Below are positions 25,541 to 32,767 of a DNA stretch of 64,000 nucleotides, in pieces; positions within the stretch are counted from its first letter, which is position 1; each line of letters opens with the position of its first letter. Location: the NCBI RefSeq assembly GCF_012641275.1, contig NZ_JABAIA010000001.1, positions 1,674,001-1,738,000 of the forward strand, read 5' to 3'. Under the pieces are notes generated by a model that ran no database searches, had not been told where the DNA came from, and was given only the letters and a program-made list of their open reading frames with translations. Both the position numbers and the translations under genes were made by a program. This DNA is from Chitinophaga varians (GTDB taxonomy: Bacteria; Bacteroidota; Bacteroidia; Chitinophagales; Chitinophagaceae).

Positions 25541-26209
25541 TCAGCCGGCGCCTTGTACAACGACTACGATCTCGCCTTTTACGCCTTTTTCGAGGAAGTA
25601 GTCATGCACTTCCTGAAGGGTACCGCGTTTATTTTCCTCGAACATTTTGGTGAGTTCGCGGCTAACGCAGCAGGGGCGGTCGGGACCGAGGTACTGTATC
25701 AGATCGGCCAGTGTTTTTACCAGCCGCATGGGCGATTCATAAAAAACGAAGGTGCGTTCTTCAGTGGCCAGTTGGGTAAACAGTGTATGGCGGCCTTTTT
25801 TGAGCGGCAGGAAGCCTTCAAAAGTAAAGCGGTTCATGGGGATGCCGCTGTTGACCAGTGCGGGCACAAATGCGGTGGCGCCGGGCAGGCATTCCACAGG
25901 CACGCCGGCACGGATACATTCGCGGACCAGCAGGAACCCGGGATCAGAAACGCCAGGCGTGCCTGCATCAGTGAGCAGGGCCATGGTTTTGCCGGATTGC
26001 AGCTGTTGCAGCAGGTGCTGCACTATTTTGTGTTCGTTATGTTGATGGTAGGGAGTTACCGGTTTGTTGATCTGGTAATGTTTGAGGAGCACGCCGGAGG
26101 TTCGGGTATCCTCGGCCAGCACCAATTCCGCCTCTTCCAGTACTTTAACAGCCCGGTAGGTAATATCGGCGAGATTGCCGATAGGAGATGGAATGAGGTA
26201 TAATTTCAT
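25541..26209 (-). CDS. rsmI: 16S rRNA (cytidine-1402-2'-O)-methyltransferase RsmI
   Basis: A 222-residue tetrapyrrole-methylase-fold enzyme that 2'-O-methylates C1402 in the ribosomal decoding centre. Marks are the N terminus LYLIPSPIGNLADITYRA, AEDTRTSGVLLKHY, the SAM segment LLTDAGTPGVSDPG at about 79-92 and CLPGATAFVPALVNSG. It is slightly shorter than E. coli RsmI and lacks the C-terminal extension, as is common. The ATG at 26209 lies immediately next to repeat copy A (26212-26302), so the 5' leader of this mRNA, if read from purS, includes that repeat. Confidence 0.94.
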   Translation of the reverse strand: MKLYLIPSPIGNLADITYRAVKVLEEAELVLAEDTRTSGVLLKHYQINKPVTPYHQHNEHKIVQHLLQQLQSGKTMALLTDAGTPGVSDPGFLLVRECIRAGVPVECLPGATAFVPALVNSGIPMNRFTFEGFLPLKKGRHTLFTQLATEERTFVFYESPMRLVKTLADLIQYLGPDRPCCVSRELTKMFEENKRGTLQEVHDYFLEKGVKGEIVVVVQGAG

Positions 26210-26211
26210 GT

Positions 26212-26302
26212 GAGTTACGAATTACGGAATTACGAATTACGAATTATAGATTTCCCAATGAGGCTCGGGCAATTCGTAATTCGTAATTCGTCACTCGTAA
26301 TT
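26212..26302. repeat. Interspersed palindromic repeat, copy A (divergent core)
   Basis: Two arms of about 32 bp made of tandem ATTACGAATT units (left 26212-26245, right 26271-26302) face each other as an imperfect inverted repeat. The loop is about 25 bp. The arms match copies B-D, but the core is unrelated to theirs and lacks the conserved hairpin. It fills the gap between purS and rsmI. Confidence 0.75.
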
Positions 26303-26306
26303 ATTT

Positions 26307-26552
26307 TTATTGTATCTGTACTTCGAAGTATTCCATTACCTGATTGGCCAACAGCTTCTGGCAGGCACTTTCAGCGATCTGATGTGCTTCTTCCTTGCTG
26401 GCGGCTTCAATTTGCAGGGTAATGTGTTTGCCAATCCGTACATCTTGTACCTGGCCCATGCCAAGGTTTTTGAGACCACTCATCACCGCTTTACCTTGCG
26501 GGTCCAATAATTCTTTCAGTGGCATCACATTGATATGTGCAGTAAAAGTCAT
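26307..26552 (-). CDS. purS: Phosphoribosylformylglycinamidine synthase subunit PurS
   Basis: An 81-residue subunit that joins PurL and PurQ to convert FGAR to FGAM in purine synthesis. The pattern is typical: an N-terminal strand MTFTAHINVMPLKELLDPQGKA, then VMSGLKNLGMGQVQDVRIGKH, then a helix EEAHQIAESACQKLLANQVME. It acts in the cytoplasm as a bridging dimer. Presence of a separate PurS suggests the small-type PurL elsewhere in the genome; purL and purQ are not in the window. A -7 box lies at 26570-26577. The gene is flanked by repeat copies A and B. Confidence 0.92.
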   Translation of the reverse strand: MTFTAHINVMPLKELLDPQGKAVMSGLKNLGMGQVQDVRIGKHITLQIEAASKEEAHQIAESACQKLLANQVMEYFEVQIQ

Positions 26553-26569
26553 TGTGCTAAAATTTGGCG

Positions 26570-26577
26570 CAAACCTA
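26570..26577 (-). promoter_or_regulatory. -7 promoter box of purS
   Basis: TAGGTTTG on the minus strand, 17 bp before the purS ATG. Repeat copy B begins only 9 bp upstream, where the -33 region should be. Confidence 0.5.
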
Positions 26578-26585
26578 CTAAAAAA

Positions 26586-26695
26586 AATTACGAATTACGA
26601 ATTACGAATTACGAATGGAGGGTTTCCTTATCGAAAGGTTAATAACTAACCGCTCTGTAAAGAAACCCTCCATTCGTAATTCGTAGCTCGTAATT
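26586..26695. repeat. Interspersed palindromic repeat, copy B
   Basis: Arms of tandem ATTACGAATT units (left 26586-26616, right 26672-26695) enclose a 55 bp core, 26617-26671. The core starts with ggagggtttc and ends with its exact complement gaaaccctcc. Inside is a small hairpin ggtta/taacc (26637-26641 with 26647-26651). The core is identical in copy C. It fills the gap between pssA and purS. Confidence 0.88.
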
Positions 26696-27463
26696 CTATA
26701 TGGGTGTTACTTTCGGAGGTACGGCCAGCGAGAGCAGTACGTAACAGATGAATATAAACGGAGCTGTTGCATAGTTAAGGAAGGGAATGCTGACAATCAC
26801 CAGCACTGCCAGCAAGAGCCTTGTCCAGTTGGCCTTCAGCGATTTCTCCTTTATTTTCAGGCTCAGCATAGGAATTTCTGACACCATCAGGTAGCATAGT
26901 ACTGCAATGATGCCATACAATACCCAGATGTTCTGTAACCAGTGGGCCAGATTATAGGGATTGTACAACACGATCATCGGGAAAGAAGCCACCAGCAGTC
27001 CTACAGCCGGCGTAGGCACGCCTATAAAGTTGTCAGACTGGCGGGTATCGAGATTAAACTTAGCCAGGCGGTAGGCCGCAAAACACGGTACCAGCAAGGC
27101 CGGCGCCAGATTCACCATGGATACTTCAAACGCATCGGGCATCTGGTAATAGGCACTCCGCAGCAGCCGGTACAACATCATACCGGGCACCACCCCAAAA
27201 GTCACCACATCTGCAAGAGAGTCCAGCTCTTTGCCCATGGGCAATTGCACCTTCAGCAAACGGGCCGCCAGCCCGTCGAAAAAATCGAAAATTGCTGCCA
27301 ATACCACCAACGCAGAAGCCCAGTATACCGGCTCCGGGTTGGTCACCGTATAATCATTGCCGTTAAATTCCACCCGGAACTCCGGCGCATGCAGCACACA
27401 GATAATGGCCAGCGCACCACAAAAAAGGTTACATAGGGTAATAATGTTAGGAAGTTGTCGCAT
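26696..27463 (-). CDS. pssA: CDP-diacylglycerol-serine O-phosphatidyltransferase
   Basis: A 255-residue integral membrane enzyme making phosphatidylserine from CDP-diacylglycerol and serine, the route to phosphatidylethanolamine. The CDP-alcohol phosphotransferase signature DG-x2-AR-x8-G-x3-D-x3-D is exact at about 63-85 (DGLAARLL ... MGKELDSLAD). About six to eight membrane helices can be seen. The first, LPNIITLCNLFCGALAII, carries the usual NxxTxxNLxxG-like start. The stop abuts the right arm of repeat copy B. The gene is flanked by copies B and C. Confidence 0.93.
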   Translation of the reverse strand: MRQLPNIITLCNLFCGALAIICVLHAPEFRVEFNGNDYTVTNPEPVYWASALVVLAAIFDFFDGLAARLLKVQLPMGKELDSLADVVTFGVVPGMMLYRLLRSAYYQMPDAFEVSMVNLAPALLVPCFAAYRLAKFNLDTRQSDNFIGVPTPAVGLLVASFPMIVLYNPYNLAHWLQNIWVLYGIIAVLCYLMVSEIPMLSLKIKEKSLKANWTRLLLAVLVIVSIPFLNYATAPFIFICYVLLSLAVPPKVTPI

Positions 27464-27480
27464 TCAAATGGCTTTAAAAC

Positions 27481-27604
27481 AATTACAAATTACGAATTAC
27501 AAATTACGAATGGAGGGTTTCCTTATCGAAAGGTTAATAACTAACCGCTCTGTAAAGAAACCCTCCATTCGTAATTTGTAATTCGTAATTCGTAATTCGT
27601 AATT
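27481..27604. repeat. Interspersed palindromic repeat, copy C
   Basis: Left arm 27481-27511, right arm 27567-27604, both built from ATTACGAATT-type units with small changes (ATTACAAATT). The 55 bp core 27512-27566 matches copy B base for base. It fills the gap between the aminopeptidase P gene and pssA. Confidence 0.88.
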
Positions 27605-27611
27605 AACTGGA

Positions 27612-28901
27612 TTATTTCATCAGTGCTTCGATCTCCTCAGCAGTGACAGGAATATTTTTGAAAAGGTCCACATTGCCGCTGGCAGTAAGCCATATGTTAT
27701 TCTCAATGCGAACGCCCATTTTCTCTTCTTCTATGTAGATGCCTGGTTCAACGGTCATCACCGCGCCTTCCGGAATAGGCTGGTGTAAAGACGGGCCCAG
27801 GTCATGCACGTCTACGCCCAGGTGATGGGAGATGCCATGATACAGGTATTTGCGGTAAGCCGGGGATTCAGGGTCCTGGTTTTTGATGTCCGCTTCCGTA
27901 ATCAGTCCCAGTTTTACGAATTCTTTACCGGCTTCCTCTCCTACCATTTCGTGGTATTTAGCGATGGTAATGCCGGGGCGGAGAATGCTTTTCGCATAGT
28001 TATGCAGATGCAGGCAGGCATTATACACCTGGCGCTGGCGGTCGGTGAATTTACCGTTTACAGGTACAGTACGGGTAAGGTCAGCGTTATAGCCGCCGTA
28101 TTCCGCGCCGAAGTCCATCAGGATCAGTTCACCATCTTTACACTCCTGGTTGTTGGACACATAGTGCAGGGTACGGGCACGGTCACCTGAAGCGATAATA
28201 GAGCCATAAGCCTCACCGGCGGAGCGGTTGCGCAGAAATTCATGTACAATTTCAGCATGGATTTCGTGTTCCCATACTCCCGGTTTAATAAATTTCAGGA
28301 TGCGGCGGAATGCTTTTTCCGTAATGTCTACCGCTTGCTGTATCACTTTCACTTCTTCTGCTGTTTTCACCGCGCGCAGTTCCTTGAAGATAACGGCGGC
28401 CCGGAGATAGTTGTGCAGCGGGTAGCGGAGCTTCATTTCCTGTGCGTAGCGGTAATCCCTTACCGGCACCAGACTGGCTTTGCGGTTATTTTCATTGGAG
28501 TTCAGGTAGATGTTGGAAGCATCATTGATCCATTGCTGCAGCAGGGCGTCGAGGCTGTCGAGCCACACTACAGTGCCGATGCCGGAGATGGCAAAGGCTT
28601 CGTCCTTGCGCAGGCGGTGGCCGTCCCATTTTTCTTTCAACTCATTAGGACGTACCAGTACCAGTACTTCCCGGTATTTCGGATCGGGATTGTCCGGATA
28701 TAATACCACCATGGTATCCTCCTGATCGATGCCGGTAAGCCAGTACAGATCGGAGTTTTGTTTAAACTTATGCAACGCATCGCCGTTGGTCGGCAATTCA
28801 TCATTGGAGTTGATAATAGCTATTGACTGTGGCTGCATTTTGGCCACAAAACGCGCACGGTTTTTAACAAACAGCTGCGAGTCCAAGGGCAGATTCTTCA
28901 T
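27612..28901 (-). CDS. Xaa-Pro aminopeptidase (aminopeptidase P family)
   Basis: A 429-residue M24-family metallopeptidase that removes N-terminal residues preceding proline. The creatinase-like N-terminal domain fills about 1-170. The pita-bread domain holds the dimetal ligands: MDFGAEYGGYNADLTRT (two Asp), GISHHLGVDVHD (His), TVEPGIYIEEE (Glu) and GVRIENN (Glu). It has no signal peptide and is cytoplasmic. A -7 box at 28927-28934 lies 25 bp before the ATG. It is the first gene of a minus-strand run toward pssA, purS and rsmI. Confidence 0.93.
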   Translation of the reverse strand: MKNLPLDSQLFVKNRARFVAKMQPQSIAIINSNDELPTNGDALHKFKQNSDLYWLTGIDQEDTMVVLYPDNPDPKYREVLVLVRPNELKEKWDGHRLRKDEAFAISGIGTVVWLDSLDALLQQWINDASNIYLNSNENNRKASLVPVRDYRYAQEMKLRYPLHNYLRAAVIFKELRAVKTAEEVKVIQQAVDITEKAFRRILKFIKPGVWEHEIHAEIVHEFLRNRSAGEAYGSIIASGDRARTLHYVSNNQECKDGELILMDFGAEYGGYNADLTRTVPVNGKFTDRQRQVYNACLHLHNYAKSILRPGITIAKYHEMVGEEAGKEFVKLGLITEADIKNQDPESPAYRKYLYHGISHHLGVDVHDLGPSLHQPIPEGAVMTVEPGIYIEEEKMGVRIENNIWLTASGNVDLFKNIPVTAEEIEALMK

Positions 28902-28926
28902 ATCGTCTGTATTTCAAATGAGGCTC

Positions 28927-28934
28927 CAAACCTA
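28927..28934 (-). promoter_or_regulatory. -7 promoter box of the aminopeptidase P gene
   Basis: TAGGTTTG on the minus strand, 25 bp upstream of the ATG at 28901. Confidence 0.5.
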
Positions 28935-29231
28935 GGCCAAAATTTTGTGATTTCATGAATCCGCTGTGTGATAAATTTAAATTCAGGAAAACTGGTTAAA
29001 AAGCGGGAAGAGCCGGATAAATACTGATACTCCCTTGCGAATACTTAATGTTATATTCACACAGCCGTCGTTTGAAATACTGCAAGGAAACGCAGCCAAA
29101 TTAAAAATCCATCAACAATAACCCCGGGTACCACTCAATTTATCTAAATTTTAGTGGTGTAACACCGATAAAATTTGACGATATCAAAAAATGCCTAGTT
29201 TTGCCATTACACCAAAACAATCTTGCTTTTT
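28935..29231. other. Divergent promoter region, no gene seen
   Basis: About 300 bp of AT-rich DNA between the divergent aminopeptidase P gene and pckA. Beyond the two promoters noted separately I see no ORF, RNA gene or strong operator palindrome. Confidence 0.5.
29174..29203 (+). promoter_or_regulatory. Bacteroidota-type promoter of pckA
   Basis: TTTG at 29174-29177 and TAGTTTTG at 29196-29203, 18 bp apart, match the -33 TTTG / -7 TAnnTTTG pattern. It is the best promoter in the window. Confidence 0.7.
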
Positions 29232-30833
29232 ATGCAAATGAGTAGCGTAAGGAACCCTGTTGCTGACTTACGGGAACTGGGCATAGAGAATGTGTCGAAT
29301 GTATATTACCAGCTGTCTCCAGAGAAACTGGTTGAACAGACATTAGCCAGAAAACAAGGCGTACTGGCCGACACAGGAGCGCTGGCCGTCAATACCGGCC
29401 AATTTACCGGCAGATCACCCAAAGACAAGTTTATTGTAAAAGACGACCTTACAGCTGACACTGTTAACTGGAACGACTTTAACATTCCCGTTTCTGCAGA
29501 CGTATTTGACCGCCTGTACAAAAAAATCACTGCCTATTTTACCGGCAAAGACATATGGGTACGTGACTGCTATGCCTGCGCGGACCAGGATTACCGGGTT
29601 AACATCAAGGTAGTGACGGAACTGCCCTGGTCAAGCCTGTTTGCCTATAATATGTTCCTGCGCCCCACGGAAGAAGAACTGGACTACATGCATACCGACT
29701 GGACCGTTATCCAGGCCCCGGGCTTTCTGGCAGATCCTGCCGTTGACGGCACCCGGCAGGGTAACTTCAGCATGGTAAGCTTCTCCCGTAAAACCATCAT
29801 TATCGGTGGTAGCGCTTATACCGGAGAAATCAAAAAAGGCATTTTCACCATCCTTAACTATGTGCTGCCACATGACAAACAGGTGCTGAGCATGCACTGC
29901 TCCGCCAATCAGGGAGATGAAGGCGATACTGCCATCTTCTTCGGTTTGAGCGGCACCGGTAAAACCACCCTCAGTGCAGATCCTTCCCGTAAACTGATCG
30001 GCGACGATGAACACGGCTGGACATCCACCGGCGTGTTTAACTTTGAAGGCGGTTGTTATGCCAAGTGTATCGACCTCTCTGAAGAAAAAGAGCCGCAGAT
30101 ATTCCGGGCAGTACGCCCTGGCGCCCTGCTGGAGAACATCCAATTCTTCCCCGGCACCAATACTGTTAACTACACTGATTGTACCATTACGGAAAACACA
30201 CGGGTGTCTTACCCACTGTCTTATATTGACAATGCACTGGAACCTTCCATTGGAGGCATTCCTAAAAACATATTCTTCCTGACCTGCGACGCTTACGGCG
30301 TATTACCGCCAGTTTCCCGGCTGACGCCCGGCCAGGCCATGTACCAGTTTATTTCCGGCTATACCGCCAAGGTAGCCGGCACAGAAGCAGGTGTCACCGA
30401 ACCTAAATCAACCTTCAGCGCCTGCTTTGGCGCGCCTTTCATTCCGCTGCACCCGGCACAGTACGCCCAGATGCTCGGTGAGAAAATGCGCCGTCACCAG
30501 GTGAACGTATGGCTGATCAATACCGGCTGGACCGGCGGTGCTTATGGCATTGGCAGCCGTATCAAACTGTCTTACACCCGTGCGATGATCTCTGCCGCCC
30601 TGAAAGGCGAGCTGGACAACGCCACCTTCCATCCTCATCCTGTATTCGGCGTGGCGATGCCTGACAGCTGCCCCGGTGTTCCGGCTGAAATCCTGGACCC
30701 GCGTAATACCTGGAATGACAAAGCAGCCTATGACGAAAAGGCGAAAGACCTGGCCGCCCAGTTCATCCGCAATTTTGAGAAATATGCTGCCGCTGCAGAC
30801 GCTGAAATCCTCGCTGCCGCACCAAAAATCTAA
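29232..30833 (+). CDS. pckA: Phosphoenolpyruvate carboxykinase (ATP)
   Basis: Converts oxaloacetate and ATP to PEP, CO2 and ADP; in Bacteroidota it can also run the other way to fix CO2. 533 residues from the ATG at 29232; an ATG at 29238 is as good. Seen motifs are GRSPKDKFIV near the N terminus, the kinase-1a P-loop GLSGTGKTTLS at about 238-248, DDEHGW (metal site) shortly after, and the adenine-binding C-terminal region TGWTGGAYGIGSRI. Length is normal. It has its own promoter; the region downstream is folded rather than a simple terminator. Confidence 0.95.
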   Translation: MQMSSVRNPVADLRELGIENVSNVYYQLSPEKLVEQTLARKQGVLADTGALAVNTGQFTGRSPKDKFIVKDDLTADTVNWNDFNIPVSADVFDRLYKKITAYFTGKDIWVRDCYACADQDYRVNIKVVTELPWSSLFAYNMFLRPTEEELDYMHTDWTVIQAPGFLADPAVDGTRQGNFSMVSFSRKTIIIGGSAYTGEIKKGIFTILNYVLPHDKQVLSMHCSANQGDEGDTAIFFGLSGTGKTTLSADPSRKLIGDDEHGWTSTGVFNFEGGCYAKCIDLSEEKEPQIFRAVRPGALLENIQFFPGTNTVNYTDCTITENTRVSYPLSYIDNALEPSIGGIPKNIFFLTCDAYGVLPPVSRLTPGQAMYQFISGYTAKVAGTEAGVTEPKSTFSACFGAPFIPLHPAQYAQMLGEKMRRHQVNVWLINTGWTGGAYGIGSRIKLSYTRAMISAALKGELDNATFHPHPVFGVAMPDSCPGVPAEILDPRNTWNDKAAYDEKAKDLAAQFIRNFEKYAAAADAEILAAAPKI

Positions 30834-30859
30834 TGCTTTCCGATGTGATCAAAAATCTT

Positions 30860-30885
30860 TCCCTGCCGCCCGTGGGCAGCAGGGA
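30860..30885 (+). terminator. Possible weak terminator of pckA
   Basis: A 7 bp stem tccctgc/gcaggga (30860-30866 with 30879-30885), extended inside by gccc/gggc, 27 bp past the stop. The following bases (gattta) give only a poor U-tract. Confidence 0.4.
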
Positions 30886-30925
30886 GATTTATATGCAAGT
30901 TTTGCCTTATAATTTCCACTATCGC

Positions 30926-30992
30926 GCATTCTGACGGGCGCAATGCCCGGGCAAAACAAGCGCTGCCCCTGGTCGCTTGTTTTGCCGAATGC
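30926..30992. repeat. Nested inverted repeats (three-way-junction-like)
   Basis: Outer arms gcattc/gaatgc (30926-30931 with 30987-30992) enclose two hairpins. One is cgggc/gcccg (30935-30939 with 30945-30949). The other is a perfect 13 bp stem (30950-30962 with 30974-30986). It lies between pckA and repeat copy D. Confidence 0.65.
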
Positions 30993-31000
30993 CGCGCAAT

Positions 31001-31110
31001 CAATTACGAATGACATTTACGAATTGAGGGCTGTTTTATGGGACGGTTATTAAGTAGCCTTTCCGTAAAGCAGCCCTCAATTCGTAATTGTAATTCGTAA
31101 TTCGCAATTC
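31001..31110. repeat. Interspersed palindromic repeat, copy D
   Basis: Left arm 31001-31025, right arm 31079-31110. The core (about 31026-31078) differs from copies B and C in many bases but keeps the fold. The outer stem is tgagggctg/cagccctca instead of the ggagggttt type. The inner hairpin is ggtta/tagcc (31045-31049 with 31055-31059), and GTAAAG follows at 31065-31070 as in B and C. The right arm ends 5 bp before the folD -7 box. Confidence 0.85.
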
Positions 31111-31115
31111 ATTTG

Positions 31116-31123
31116 TACCTTTG
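31116..31123 (+). promoter_or_regulatory. -7 promoter box of folD, three bases from its ATG
   Basis: TACCTTTG matches TAnnTTTG and ends at 31123; the ATG is 31127. This implies a leaderless mRNA. The -33 position falls inside the right arm of repeat copy D, where TTCG (31094-31097) is the nearest match. Confidence 0.55.
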
Positions 31124-31126
31124 CAC

Positions 31127-32014
31127 ATGCAAATTTTAGACGGTAAACTCGTTTCTGAGGCTATTAAAGCCCAATTAGCCGCTCAGGTGGCTGAATTAAA
31201 GGCTGCTGGTAAAAAAGTACCTCATCTCGCGGCCATACTGGTAGGTAACAATCCCGCCAGCGAAACTTATGTGGCTTCCAAGGTAAAATCCTGTGCAGAA
31301 TGTGGCTACAACTCCACCCTGCTCCGTTTCGACGAACAGATTTCCGAAAAGCACCTGCTGGACCAGATCATTTTGCTCAATGAAAATGCAGATGTGGACG
31401 GTATCCTGGTGCAACTGCCTTTACCTAAACACATCAACGAAGAACTGGTGATCAACACTATCGATCCCAGCAAAGACGTAGACGGCTTCCACCCCATGAA
31501 CGTGGGTAAAATGGTGAGCGGTTTACCAGCCTTTATCCCTGCTACTCCTTATGGCATCATGCTGATGCTGGAACATTATAACATTCCTACTGCCGGCAAA
31601 CACGCGGTAGTAATAGGCCGCAGCCATATTGTGGGCACACCGGTAAGCATCCTGCTGAGCCGCAACACCAACCCTGGCAACTGCACCGTTACCCTCACCC
31701 ACTCCCGCACACAAAACCTGGCAGAAATATGCCGACAGGCCGATATCATCATTGCTGCCATCGGTAAACCGGACTTTGTGACCGCCGATATGGTCAAAGA
31801 AGGCGCCGTAGTAGTGGACGTAGGAATCAACCGGGTGGCTGACGCTTCCAAAAAGAGCGGTTTCCGCCTCAAGGGAGACGTTAAATTTGATGAAGTAGCG
31901 CCTAAATGCAGCTTCATTACGCCAGTGCCTGGCGGCGTAGGTCCGATGACCATCGCAGCCCTGCTGAAAAATACCTATCACGCCAACATCGGCCTGAAAG
32001 GAAGTATGAACTAA
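31127..32014 (+). CDS. folD: Bifunctional methylene-THF dehydrogenase / methenyl-THF cyclohydrolase
   Basis: A 295-residue cytoplasmic enzyme of one-carbon metabolism that interconverts 5,10-methylene-, methenyl- and 10-formyl-tetrahydrofolate with NADP. Marks are [16 protein letters not shown] (catalytic Lys), [28 protein letters not shown], the Rossmann turn [16 protein letters not shown] and the end signature [19 protein letters not shown] six bases upstream is in frame but overlaps the promoter box, so the ATG at 31127 is chosen. queE follows 36 bp later. Confidence 0.95.
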   Translation: MQILDGKLVSEAIKAQLAAQVAELKAAGKKVPHLAAILVGNNPASETYVASKVKSCAECGYNSTLLRFDEQISEKHLLDQIILLNENADVDGILVQLPLPKHINEELVINTIDPSKDVDGFHPMNVGKMVSGLPAFIPATPYGIMLMLEHYNIPTAGKHAVVIGRSHIVGTPVSILLSRNTNPGNCTVTLTHSRTQNLAEICRQADIIIAAIGKPDFVTADMVKEGAVVVDVGINRVADASKKSGFRLKGDVKFDEVAPKCSFITPVPGGVGPMTIAALLKNTYHANIGLKGSMN

Positions 32015-32050
32015 AAGTTGCGGTAATACCCGAACTTTGTGCCGTAAATC

Positions 32051-32677
32051 ATGTCAGTAATAACAACAAATATCAAAACCAGCACCCTGCCCGTGATGGA
32101 AAGCTTCTACACCCTTCAGGGAGAAGGCTACTATCAGGGCAAGGCAGCCTATTTCATCAGGCTGGGCGGTTGTGACGTAGGTTGCCATTGGTGCGACGTA
32201 AAAGAGAGCTGGGATGCCTTAAAACACCCGCAACGCGAGATCACGGAGATCGTGGAAGAGGCTGCTGCCCATCCGGGCCGGCTTGCCGTTATCACCGGTG
32301 GCGAACCACTGATGCATAACCTGGACGCGCTCACCAAAGCCCTGCATAAAAAAGGGTTCCGCACCCATATGGAAACATCCGGCTCCTCTCCGCTCAGCGG
32401 CAGCTGGGACTGGATCACCCTGTCGCCCAAAAAATTCAAGGCGCCGCTGCCGGAAGTATGTAAAGTGGCCAGCGAACTGAAAGTGGTCATCTTCAACAAA
32501 TCCGACTTTGCCTGGGCAGAAAAATATGCAGCGCTGGTCAGCAAACAATGTAAGCTGTACCTCGCGCCGGAATGGGACCGCAGCGCAGAAATGACGCCAC
32601 TGATCATTGACTATATCAAAGACCATCCCGAATGGGGCCTGTCTTTACAGGTACATAAATACATCAATGTACCTTAG
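32051..32677 (+). CDS. queE: 7-carboxy-7-deazaguanine synthase QueE
   Basis: A 208-residue radical-SAM enzyme that rearranges 6-carboxytetrahydropterin to 7-carboxy-7-deazaguanine, the ring-building step of queuosine. The cluster ligands are Cys41, Cys45 and Cys48 (GGCDVGCHWCD, CxxxCxxC). The N-terminal ESFYTLQGEGYYQGKAAYF and TGGEPLMH are typical of the family. Length matches. It lies 36 bp after folD and ends at a strong terminator, so the two may be co-transcribed. Its pathway partner tgt is also in the window; queC, queD and queF are not. Confidence 0.94.
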   Translation: MSVITTNIKTSTLPVMESFYTLQGEGYYQGKAAYFIRLGGCDVGCHWCDVKESWDALKHPQREITEIVEEAAAHPGRLAVITGGEPLMHNLDALTKALHKKGFRTHMETSGSSPLSGSWDWITLSPKKFKAPLPEVCKVASELKVVIFNKSDFAWAEKYAALVSKQCKLYLAPEWDRSAEMTPLIIDYIKDHPEWGLSLQVHKYINVP

Positions 32678-32680
32678 GGG

Positions 32681-32739
32681 AGAAGATAAAACGAAGAAGC
32701 CACTGCAATGAAAGCAGTGGCTTCTTCGTTTTATCTTCT
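32681..32739 (+). terminator. Very long hairpin terminator after queE
   Basis: A perfect 26 bp stem (32681-32706 with 32714-32739), seven-base loop, 4 bp past the queE stop. The T-rich distal arm supplies the U-tract. An ATG inside it (32708) is in frame with the next gene but is not its start. Confidence 0.82.
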
Positions 32740-32767
32740 ATCTTCGTTACACAACCCAGAAACATTT

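Noticed and set aside
26212..26302. Tandem ATTACGAATT repeats as a CRISPR array
   Set aside because: Units are directly adjacent without unique spacers, arms are inverted to each other, and no cas gene is nearby.
32708..32767. Upstream ATG start for the PorE-like protein
   Set aside because: The ATG lies in the loop of the queE terminator and the extra residues would mask the signal peptide at 32768.
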